The position numbers and the translations under genes are program-made. A DNA stretch of 6,001 nucleotides, taken from positions 1 to 6,001 of the forward strand of contig JAKAZN010000139.1 of NCBI GenBank assembly GCA_021815835.1, in the 5' to 3' direction. This document shows, piece by piece, positions 1 through 6,001 of the stretch (position 1 is its first letter; every line of letters starts with the position of its first letter). The DNA is from Pseudomonadota bacterium. Lineage in GTDB: Bacteria > Pseudomonadota > Alphaproteobacteria > Acetobacterales > Acetobacteraceae. The notes under the pieces are model-generated. The model searched no databases. It was given only the letters and a program-made list of their open reading frames with translations, and was not told where the DNA came from.

Positions 1-1
1 C

Positions 2-577
2 GGTCGGCTCGTCGGCCAGCAGCAGTGCCGGGCTTGGGGCGAGGGCACGGGCCAGGGCGACGCGCTGCTGCTCGCCCCCCGAAAGCTGGCCGGGGAGGTG
101 GCGCAGGCGATGGCCGAGGCCGACCGAAGCGAGCATCCGCGCCGCGACCGCCATCGCGTCCCGCCGTCCGGCCAGTTCCAGCGGCACCGCGACGTTCTCG
201 GCCGCGGTCATCGAGGCGATCAGATGGAAGGACTGGAACACGATCCCGACGTGATCGCGCCGCCAGACCGCGAGCGAATCCTCGTCGAGGCCCGTGAGCT
301 CCCGCCCGGCGAACCACAGCCGCCCGGCGCTCGGCCGTTCCAGCCCGGCGAGCAGCATCAGGAGGCTGGTCTTGCCGGACCCGGACGGCCCCACCAGGCC
401 GATGGTTTCGCCGCGCGCGAGATCGAGATCGACCCCGCGCAGGATGTTGACCGGCCCGGCGGCGGCGGGCAGGGTCAGGGCCAATCCCCGCGCGGCGAGC
501 AAGGGTCGGGTGGGCGGCCCGGTGGGTGATCCGGTGGGCGATCCGGTGGGCGACGACGACGGCGGAGTGGCATCCAT
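2..577 (-). CDS. ybbA: ABC transporter ATP-binding protein, YbbA/LolD type (partial, runs off left edge)
   Basis: This is the nucleotide-binding subunit of an ABC transporter of the MacB/LolD/YbbA group. It would hydrolyse ATP on the cytoplasmic side of a permease with a large periplasmic domain. The 192 visible codons contain Walker A GPSGSGKT (residues 63-70), the Q-loop glutamine in VFQSF (Q115), the signature [15 protein letters not shown] (from 165) and Walker B ALLLADE (184-190). The D-loop, H-loop and presumably the permease gene lie beyond the left edge. The order and spacing of motifs match E. coli YbbA closely, and as in E. coli it is divergent from tesA. The ATG at 577 gives a Pro/Ser/Thr/Gly-rich N-terminal extension of about 25 residues that the family normally lacks. 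An in-frame TTG at 502 would give the usual length. Neither start has a clear Shine-Dalgarno. The family is certain; the exact substrate is unknown. Confidence 0.93.
   Translation of the reverse strand, partial: MDATPPSSSPTGSPTGSPTGPPTRPLLAARGLALTLPAAAGPVNILRGVDLDLARGETIGLVGPSGSGKTSLLMLLAGLERPSAGRLWFAGRELTGLDEDSLAVWRRDHVGIVFQSFHLIASMTAAENVAVPLELAGRRDAMAVAARMLASVGLGHRLRHLPGQLSGGEQQRVALARALAPSPALLLADEPT
507..554. repeat. 12-bp tandem repeat at the ybbA 5' end
   Basis: Three near-identical 12-bp units, ccggtgggYgaY (519-530, 531-542, 543-554), follow a more degenerate unit at 507-518. Read on the minus strand from the ATG at 577 they encode SPTG repeats in the N-terminal extension of the ABC ATPase. 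If the ATPase really starts at the TTG at 502, the array is non-coding and lies in the divergent intergenic region. Because 12 is a multiple of 3, copy-number change would keep the frame. Confidence 0.85.
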
Positions 578-1271
578 GGCGGCAGCATACGGGCTTCGCG
601 CTGTCCTGCGGAATGCCTTCTGTGTGCGGCGGACCGTCTTCCGCGCCGCCGTCCTGCTGGGGCTCGCCGCGACGCCGGGCGCCCGGGCCGCCGCCCCGGT
701 GCAGCTGGTCGTGTTGGGCGATTCGCTCGCCGCCGGGTACGGTCTGGATCATGCGGACGGGTTCGAGGCGCGGCTGGCGGCGGCGTTGGCCGTGCGCGGC
801 GGGGCGGTGCGGATCGTCGATGGCGCGGTCTCGGGGGCGACCTCGGCGGACGGGCTGGCGCGGCTCGATTGGGTGCTGGGCGGGCTGCGCGCCGGGAAGG
901 TGGCGGCGCTGGTGGAGCTCGGCGCCAATGACGGGCTGCGCGGGCTGCCGGTGCGGGATCTGCGGGCGAATCTGACGGCGATCCTGGATCGGCTGGCGGC
1001 GCGGCATATCCCGGTGCTGCTGGCGGGGATGGAGGCGCCGCCCAATCTGGGGGCGGGGTACGCGGCGCGGTTCCGCGCGGTGTACGCTGCACTGGGCCGC
1101 CGGCCCGGGGTGGTGCTGGAGCCGTTCTTCCTGGTGGGCGTCGCCGAGGTGCCCGGGCTGATCCAGGCCGACGGGCTGCATCCGAATCCCGCCGGCGTGC
1201 GCCGCGTGGTGGCGGCGATCCTGCCCTATGTCATGCATGTGCTGCGGATGGCGCGGGGGGAGGGGGCATGA
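576..1271 (+). CDS. tesA: SGNH-family esterase/acyl-CoA thioesterase I (TesA/arylesterase type), exported
   Basis: This is a GDSL/SGNH hydrolase predicted to cleave acyl esters or thioesters in the periplasm. The 231-residue product has block [14 protein letters not shown] with nucleophile Ser50, block [14 protein letters not shown] with oxyanion Gly87, block [15 protein letters not shown] with Asn118, and block V DGLHPN with Asp199 and His202. These blocks line up with E. coli TesA (GDSL, SGDTSQQGLARL, VELGGNDGLRG, DGIHPN). The N-terminus looks like a Sec signal peptide: a basic stretch VRRTVFR, hydrophobic [10 protein letters not shown], then ARAAA, with cleavage near residue 40. The ATG at 576 is preferred because GGAG at 564-567 is 8 nt upstream. 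It leaves an unusually long n-region, and the GTG at 624 would give a more typical signal peptide but has a weak ribosome site. It is divergent from ybbA and overlaps thpR by 4 bp. Substrate specificity cannot be read from the sequence. Confidence 0.93.
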   Translation: MAAAYGLRAVLRNAFCVRRTVFRAAVLLGLAATPGARAAAPVQLVVLGDSLAAGYGLDHADGFEARLAAALAVRGGAVRIVDGAVSGATSADGLARLDWVLGGLRAGKVAALVELGANDGLRGLPVRDLRANLTAILDRLAARHIPVLLAGMEAPPNLGAGYAARFRAVYAALGRRPGVVLEPFFLVGVAEVPGLIQADGLHPNPAGVRRVVAAILPYVMHVLRMARGEGA

Positions 1272-1804
1272 GGCTGTTCGTCGCGCTCGATCTGCCGTGG
1301 GAATTGCGGGCGCGGCTGGCCGGCTTCGCGACCGCCGGCATTCCCGGCGCGCGCTGGGTGCCGGCGGAGAACTACCATCTGACCCTGCGTTTCATCGGCG
1401 AGACGAACTCGGTGCAGGCCGAGGACATCGATCATGCGCTGGCGGCGTTGCGCGGGCGGGGCTTCCCGCTCACCCTGGCCGGGGTGGGGACGTTCCAGAA
1501 GGCGGGGCGGAGCACCCAGCTCTGGGCCGGCGTGGCGCGGAACGAGGCGCTGGAACGCCTGCGCGCCAAGATCGAGACGGCGCTGCAACGTGCGGGGATG
1601 GCCGGGGAGCGGCGGCGGTTCCAACCGCACGTGACCCTGGCGCGGCTGGACGCGGCGCCGGAGGCGAAGCTCGCGGGGTTCGTGCAGCAGCATAATCTGT
1701 TCCGGGCGGAACCGGTTGCGGTGGAGCATTTCACTCTGTTCAGCTCGCGGTTGGGCAAGGAGCAGGCGGTCTATACGGCGGAGGTGGAGTATCCGTTGGG
1801 GTAG
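1268..1804 (+). CDS. thpR: RNA 2',3'-cyclic phosphodiesterase (2'-5' RNA ligase family)
   Basis: This is a 178-residue member of the 2H phosphoesterase superfamily, formerly called LigT. The family opens 2',3'-cyclic phosphate ends of RNA to 2'-phosphate and in vitro can join tRNA half-molecules by 2'-5' linkage. Both catalytic H-x-T-x motifs are present: HLTL at residues 37-40, followed by RFIGE, and HVTL at 121-124, preceded by FQP. The start [10 protein letters not shown] and the C-terminal LFSSRLG and YTAEVEYPL segments are typical, and the length matches the family. The ATG overlaps the tesA stop as ATGA. A purine-rich GGAGGGGG lies immediately upstream inside tesA, so translation is probably coupled to tesA. 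The physiological substrate in bacteria is not well defined, and nothing here explains why it is paired with an exported hydrolase. Confidence 0.95.
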   Translation: MRLFVALDLPWELRARLAGFATAGIPGARWVPAENYHLTLRFIGETNSVQAEDIDHALAALRGRGFPLTLAGVGTFQKAGRSTQLWAGVARNEALERLRAKIETALQRAGMAGERRRFQPHVTLARLDAAPEAKLAGFVQQHNLFRAEPVAVEHFTLFSSRLGKEQAVYTAEVEYPLG

Positions 1805-2010
1805 GGGCATCTGACCCGGCGCATACCAGGTCCCCCGACCGGCGCCGTGGCGGATGCGCGCTCCGGCCTCCGTTTATCCATCCATTTCCATCCAATACGC
1901 CGGAATACGCTCTCCCAGGGTACGCCCGGCATCCGCATGTCGGCTTTGCGAGGAGGGTTGACGAATACCCGCTCCCGCGGCGACACCGGGCGTTCGTTTC
2001 AGGTCCCCCG
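1805..2010. other. Intergenic region between thpR and the phosphatase gene
   Basis: No convincing gene, rho-independent terminator or promoter was found in this 206-bp gap. It contains an exact 12-bp direct repeat (1827-1838 and 2000-2011), an AT-richer patch around 1871-1910 with repeated TCCAT and AATACGC words, and a second GAATAC at 1963-1968. A GTTGAC at 1957-1962 resembles a -35 box, but no matching -10 sits 17 nt downstream. A reverse-strand ORF with a GTG start at 1986 (71 codons, ending at 1771 inside thpR) crosses the gap. It has no ribosome-binding site, and I do not call it a gene. Confidence 0.6.
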
Positions 2011-2011
2011 A
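1827..2011. repeat. 12-bp direct repeat flanking a 161-bp segment
   Basis: CAGGTCCCCCGA occurs at 1827-1838 and again at 2000-2011. The match is exact for 12 bases and ends there on both sides. The right copy ends on the A of the phosphatase start codon and supplies its weak ribosome-binding region. The enclosed segment has imperfectly complementary ends: 1839-1860 against the reverse complement of 1968-1989, about 15 of 22 matching. In DNA this GC-rich such similarity can arise by chance. Confidence 0.6.
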
Positions 2012-2724
2012 TGCTCGATCTCTCCCCCGCCCCCGCCACTCTCCCGCCCGGCCGGCGCATCTATGCCGTGGGCGATATCCATGGCTGCGCCGACCGCCTC
2101 GCCGCCCTGCACGAAGCGATCGCCGGGGACCTGGCGCGCCGCCCGATCCCCGCGCCGCTCGTGCTGCATATCGGCGATTATGTCGATCGCGGACCGGACA
2201 GCGCCGGCGTGATCGCCGCCCTGCTTGCCGGCCCGGCCCTGCCGCCTCGGGTGGAGGTCGTCAACCTGATGGGCAATCACGAGCGCACCATGCTGGACGC
2301 GCTCGCGGGCGAGCGGGCCGCCGGCACCGACTGGCTGTTCGCGGGCGGCAAGCCCACGCTGGAGAGCTATGGCCTCGACCCCGAAGGCCCGCGCGAGGCC
2401 TGGGCGGCGATCCCCGAAGCGCATCGGGCGTTCCTCCGCGGGCTGCGACTGCATCATGCGGAAGGCGGCTACCTGTTCGTCCATGCCGGCATCCGTCCCG
2501 GCGTGGCGCTGGAAGACCAGACGCCGGAGGACCTGCTGCGGATCCGCCAGCCCTTTCTCTACACCGAACAGGATCTGGGCGCGGTGGTGGTGCATGGCCA
2601 TACGCCGGTGAAGGCGCCGGTGGTGCGGGCGAACCGGATCGCGATCGACACGGGCGCGGTGTTCGGCGGGCCATTGACGGCCGCGGTGCTGGAGGGTGCG
2701 CTGGTGGGGTTCATCGCGGTCTGA
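2011..2724 (+). CDS. PPP-family metallophosphatase (serine/threonine protein phosphatase or ApaH-like)
   Basis: This is a 237-residue cytoplasmic calcineurin-like phosphoesterase with the full PPP motif set: GDIHG (21-25), GDYVDRG (55-61), GNHE (88-91), HAG (158-160) and HGHTP (195-199). By analogy with lambda phosphatase, Asp22, His24, Asp56, Asn89, His158 and His197 should bind the two metal ions, and Arg60 should contact phosphate. The length suits the bacterial PrpA/lambda-phosphatase group. The motifs do not separate a phosphoprotein phosphatase from a diadenosine tetraphosphate hydrolase, so no symbol is given. The ATG at 2011 has a weak CAGG at 2000-2003. It is isolated from thpR by a 206-bp gap and from rimP by a promoter and hairpins, so it is probably transcribed alone. 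Confidence 0.93.
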   Translation: MLDLSPAPATLPPGRRIYAVGDIHGCADRLAALHEAIAGDLARRPIPAPLVLHIGDYVDRGPDSAGVIAALLAGPALPPRVEVVNLMGNHERTMLDALAGERAAGTDWLFAGGKPTLESYGLDPEGPREAWAAIPEAHRAFLRGLRLHHAEGGYLFVHAGIRPGVALEDQTPEDLLRIRQPFLYTEQDLGAVVVHGHTPVKAPVVRANRIAIDTGAVFGGPLTAAVLEGALVGFIAV

Positions 2725-2729
2725 CCCCG

Positions 2730-2781
2730 CTCACCGCTCCCGCGTGCGGGAGAGGGCGGCGCACGAAGCGCGCCGGGTGAG
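2730..2781. repeat. Folded intergenic repeat-like element (three-way junction)
   Basis: Just after the phosphatase stop, three nested complementarities can be drawn. The outer stem CTCACC (2730-2735) pairs with GGTGAG (2776-2781). A hairpin CTCCCG-CGTG-CGGGAG (2737-2752) is perfect. A second hairpin pairs GGCGC (2758-2762) with GCGCC (2770-2774). Elements with CTCCCGC/GCGGGAG and a closing GGTGAGG recur between genes in many high-GC proteobacterial genomes, so this is probably one copy of a dispersed REP-like repeat. It could also help end phosphatase transcripts, although no T-run follows it. Confidence 0.6.
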
Positions 2782-2788
2782 GCCCGCC

Positions 2789-2817
2789 CTTGCAATCTCC
2801 CCCACCCTCCGCTACAT
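2789..2817 (+). promoter_or_regulatory. Candidate sigma-70-type promoter for the rimP-nusA-infB operon
   Basis: CTTGCA (2789-2794) and CTACAT (2812-2817) are separated by exactly 17 nt. They match the alphaproteobacterial housekeeping pattern CTTGAC-N17-CTATAT at 4 of 6 and 5 of 6 positions. The surrounding stretch 2810-2850 is clearly AT-richer than the flanks. Transcription would begin near 2824, giving a leader of about 58 nt before rimP that contains the terminator-like hairpin. Confidence 0.6.
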
Positions 2818-2848
2818 ACACTGCCAACTCAATCATTCTCCACACTTC

Positions 2849-2855
2849 AGGAGGG
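2849..2855 (+). promoter_or_regulatory. Strong Shine-Dalgarno AGGAGGG placed before a hairpin
   Basis: AGGAGGG is the best ribosome-binding sequence near rimP, yet it is 27 nt from the TTG at 2882 when counted linearly. The hairpin at 2854-2873 lies between them. If the hairpin is folded, about 8 unpaired nt (the T-run plus A) separate the stem from the TTG. An upstream CTCC (2838-2841) could pair with GGAG (2850-2853). The in-frame GTG at 2855 touches the Shine-Dalgarno itself and is too close to be used. Confidence 0.5.
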
Positions 2856-2880
2856 TGGCCCTAACCGGCCACCTTTTTTT
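2854..2880 (+). terminator. Rho-independent terminator / probable attenuator in the rimP leader
   Basis: GGTGGCC (2854-2860), loop CTAACC (2861-2866) and GGCCACC (2867-2873) form a perfect 7-bp GC-rich stem followed directly by seven T (2874-2880). This is a textbook intrinsic terminator on the plus strand. It lies after the candidate promoter and two bases before the probable rimP start, so it is better read as a leader attenuator than as the end of the phosphatase transcript. Leader terminators before rimP-nusA are known in enterobacteria. Regulation here is inferred. Confidence 0.8.
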
Positions 2881-2881
2881 A

Positions 2882-3445
2882 TTGCCGCACGCCGCCCGTC
2901 CCTCGCGCTCCACCCCGGCAGCCGACTCCCGGCCGCTCGAAGCGCGCCTGACCGCCCTCATCGCCCCGTCGATCGCCGCGATGGGCTACGAACTCGTCCG
3001 CCTCGCCGTGCTCGGCCGCGACCGTCCGACCGTGCAGATCATGGCCGACCGGGCCGACGGCTCGCTGATCGCCGTGGCGGATTGCGAGGCGATCAGCCAT
3101 GCCGTCGGTGCCCTGCTCGACGTGGAAGACCCGCTGCCCGGCGCATGGAGCCTCGAAGTCAGCTCCGCCGGCATCGACCGCCCGCTGACCCGGCCCAAGG
3201 ACTGGAACCGCTTCGCCGGTCATCTCGCCCGCGCCGAAACGGACATCCCCGTGGATGGCCGCAAGCGCTTCTCCGGCCTCGTGCTCGGGGCCGACGACTC
3301 CGCGGCGCGGCTGCGCCTCGATGACGGCCAGGAGGTCGCGCTGCCCTTCGCCGCGCTGCGCCGTGCCCGCCTGGTGCTGACCGACGCGCTGATCGCCGCC
3401 ACCGCTCCCCCCCGGTCCGATCTTCCCGGGTCCGATCTGCACTGA
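2882..3445 (+). CDS. rimP: Ribosome maturation factor RimP
   Basis: RimP helps assemble the 30S ribosomal subunit in the cytoplasm. The 187-residue product has the N-terminal alpha/beta domain (about 19-105), including AMGYELVRL (33-41), DRADGSL and the hallmark [12 protein letters not shown] (91-102). A C-terminal SH3-like barrel follows (about 125-170). The reading frame is open further upstream, but that part crosses the terminator hairpin and reads unlike RimP. TTG at 2882 is the only ATG/GTG/TTG between the hairpin and the conserved domain; it gives an 18-residue lead-in, plausible for the family. The C-terminus ends in a 15-bp duplication. The gap to nusA is 24 bp. The product is certain; the start is moderately certain. 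Confidence 0.92.
   Translation: MPHAARPSRSTPAADSRPLEARLTALIAPSIAAMGYELVRLAVLGRDRPTVQIMADRADGSLIAVADCEAISHAVGALLDVEDPLPGAWSLEVSSAGIDRPLTRPKDWNRFAGHLARAETDIPVDGRKRFSGLVLGADDSAARLRLDDGQEVALPFAALRRARLVLTDALIAATAPPRSDLPGSDLH
3411..3440 (+). repeat. 15-bp tandem duplication at the rimP 3' end
   Basis: GGTCCGATCT occurs at 3414-3423 and 3429-3438, a period of 15 bp that keeps the frame and encodes RSDLP then GSDLH at the end of RimP. This is beyond the conserved SH3-like domain, so it is probably a neutral tail extension. Confidence 0.75.
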
Positions 3446-3469
3446 AATGGCCTGAACCGAGGAACCGCC

Positions 3470-5057
<1,588 letters not shown>

Positions 5058-5065
<8 letters not shown>

Positions 5066-5759
5066 TCCCGTTCCCGCGGTCGACGACGATGCCCCGGACC
5101 CCGAAACGGGTCCGCTGCGCCGCTGCCTGGTGACCCGCGCGCATGGGGCGCGGGCGGAGATGATCCGCTTTGTGCTCGGCCCCGATCGGACGGTCGTGCC
5201 CGACCTGGCCGCAAGGCTGCCCGGGCGGGGAATGTGGTTGAGTGCGCGGGCCGATGTGATAGAAGCCGCGTGCAAGCGCGGGGCCTTCGCCAGGGCCGCG
5301 CGCGCCTCGGTCGCGGTGCCGCCCGATCTGCCGGCCCGGGTGCGGGCAGGGTTGGAGCAGCGCTTCGCCGATCTTCTGGGGCTGGCCCGCCGCGCGGGCC
5401 AGGCGGTCGCCGGGTTCGACAAAGCCGGGGAGTGGCTCCGCGCCAATCGGGCCGGCCTCGTAATTCATGCCTCGGATGGCAGCCTTGAGGAGCGGCGGCG
5501 GTTCCTGTCCGGCCGGGACAGCCCGGCGGTGGCCCCGCTTCCGGCGACGGCGCTGGGCGCGGTGTTCGGCCGGGACCGGGCGGTGCATGTGGTGGTGGCG
5601 CCGGGCCGGCTGGCCGCGGCGCTCAAGGACGAAGCGGTGCGCCTGGCCGGAGTGGCCGGCGTGCCGGAGCAGGAGACTTCCGGGGGTGAGCGCGCCGCTG
5701 GGACGGATCAAGCAGCGGGCGCGGACAGACGAACGGGCACAGCCCGACAGGCGGGGTAA
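5058..5759 (+). CDS. ylxR: YlxR (DUF448) RNA-binding protein fused to an L7Ae-like domain; probable ACG start
   Basis: This is a nucleic-acid-binding protein of the nusA-infB operon. From the ACG at 5058 it has 233 residues. The YlxR domain runs from about residue 20 to 88: LRRCLVTR (20-27), MIRFVLGPD (35-43), VVPDLAARLPGRGMWLSA (46-63). An L7Ae/L30e-like domain follows from about 100 to 195 (FADLLGLARRAGQAVAGFDK, then AVHVVVAPG). Separate ylxR and ylxQ genes occur in Bacillus; the fused form is common in alphaproteobacteria. The tail ([13 protein letters not shown] onward) is low-complexity. No ATG/GTG/TTG begins the frame upstream of the conserved domain. The first such codon, GTG 5130, would remove LRRC and has no ribosome site. 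The ACG follows AGGAGG by 9 nt and overlaps the nusA stop by 8 bp. It overlaps infB by one base. The product is well supported; the start is unusual and could reflect a base error. Confidence 0.85.
5695..5748 (+). repeat. Degenerate 18-bp repeats in the YlxR C-terminal tail
   Basis: Three six-codon units encode AAGTDQ, AAGADR and RTGTAR, followed by a partial QAG before the stop. Similarity is clearer in protein than in DNA, so this is an old or partly chance repeat. It lies after the L7Ae-like domain and is likely a disordered tail. Confidence 0.45.
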
Positions 5760-6001
5760 TGAGCGACGGCAAGGATCAGGACGCGGGCAGGAACAGGCTT
5801 TCGCTGCGACCGGCGGGACGGCCGGAAGTCGGGCGAACGGTCGATGCCGGCTCCGTGCGGCAAAGCTTCAGCCATGGCCGCTCCAAGGTCGTGCAGGTGG
5901 AGGTTCGCAAGAAGCGCGGGCCTGGCGCCCCGCCCGCGCCGGTACCCTCGGGCACCGGCGGCGCATCGAGCGGCGCCGCGCCGCGCCCGTCCGGCGGACG
6001 C
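5759..6001 (+). CDS. infB: Translation initiation factor IF-2, N-terminal fragment (partial, runs off right edge)
   Basis: IF-2 is the GTPase that brings initiator tRNA to the 30S subunit. Only the first 81 codons are present. They carry the alphaproteobacterial InfB N-terminal signature: LSLRPAGRPEVGRTV (14-28), VRQSFSHGRSK (33-43) and VQVEVRKKR (45-53). A Pro/Gly/Ala-rich linker begins about residue 54. The GTP-binding domains lie beyond the right edge. The ATG overlaps the ylxR stop as TAATG, and AGGCGGGG at 5749-5756 can act as the ribosome site. This arrangement suggests coupled translation with ylxR. Confidence 0.95.
   Translation, partial: MSDGKDQDAGRNRLSLRPAGRPEVGRTVDAGSVRQSFSHGRSKVVQVEVRKKRGPGAPPAPVPSGTGGASSGAAPRPSGGR

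Noticed and set aside
294..575. Upstream extension of the tesA frame from 294
   Set aside because: This part is antisense to the ABC ATPase with its conserved motifs, and the signal peptide and ribosome site place the start at 576 or 624.
475..1092. 205-codon Pro/Arg-rich minus-strand ORF opposite tesA
   Set aside because: Composition is that of a shadow frame and it lacks any motif; the plus strand encodes a complete SGNH hydrolase.
1829..1840. GGTC-CCCC-GACC mini hairpin after thpR as a terminator
   Set aside because: The stem is only 4 bp and is not followed by a T-run.
1875..1883. TTATCCATC resembling a DnaA box
   Set aside because: Only 7 of 9 positions match, it is a single site, and no origin-associated genes are nearby.
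1957..1985. GTTGAC as the -35 box of a phosphatase promoter
   Set aside because: No -10-like hexamer lies 16-18 nt downstream; the bases there are GC-rich.
2696..2881. Longer rimP from 2696 or from GTG 2855
   Set aside because: It would run through the phosphatase end, the folded repeat, the promoter and the terminator. GTG 2855 abuts the Shine-Dalgarno, and the translated extension is not RimP-like.
5130..5759. ylxR starting at GTG 5130
   Set aside because: It cuts off the conserved LRRC segment, has no ribosome-binding site, and leaves the perfect AGGAGG at 5043-5048 without a gene.

Overview
The window looks like chromosomal DNA of a high-GC alphaproteobacterium, most likely Acetobacteraceae or a related Rhodospirillales lineage. 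The reasons are the strong G/C bias at third codon positions, a YlxR protein fused to an L7Ae-type domain, the InfB N-terminus, and a promoter of the alphaproteobacterial CTTGAC-N17-CTATAT type. The family assignment is an inference from how the proteins read, not from a search. No mobile-element gene, CRISPR array, tRNA or rRNA was seen.

Left part (1-1804): a LolD/YbbA-type ABC transporter ATPase runs leftward off the edge. It is divergent from a secreted SGNH hydrolase of the TesA type, and the two ATG codons share one CATG. The hydrolase overlaps thpR (RNA 2',3'-cyclic phosphodiesterase) by 4 bp, so these two are probably one transcript. The divergent ybbA/tesA pairing is the same as in E. 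coli.

Middle (1805-2881): a 206-bp gap carries a 12-bp exact direct repeat, an AT-richer patch and a doubtful small reverse ORF. A PPP-type metallophosphatase follows. After it comes a structured spacer holding a folded repeat, a good promoter candidate and a near-perfect intrinsic terminator that sits directly before rimP.

Right part (2882-6001): the conserved rimP-nusA-ylxR-infB operon for ribosome maturation, transcription elongation/antitermination and translation initiation. Its genes are closely spaced or overlapping. infB is cut by the right edge after 81 codons.

This is mostly a housekeeping region, and I see no evidence of a wholly new system. The points most worth a second look are: (1) ylxR has no ATG/GTG/TTG at its natural start, and an ACG stands where one base change, silent in nusA, would restore ATG; (2) a terminator-like hairpin lies between the promoter and Shine-Dalgarno on one side and the probable TTG start of rimP on the other; (3) short in-frame tandem repeats recur at the termini of several genes; and (4) the repeat-flanked gap lies in front of the phosphatase.
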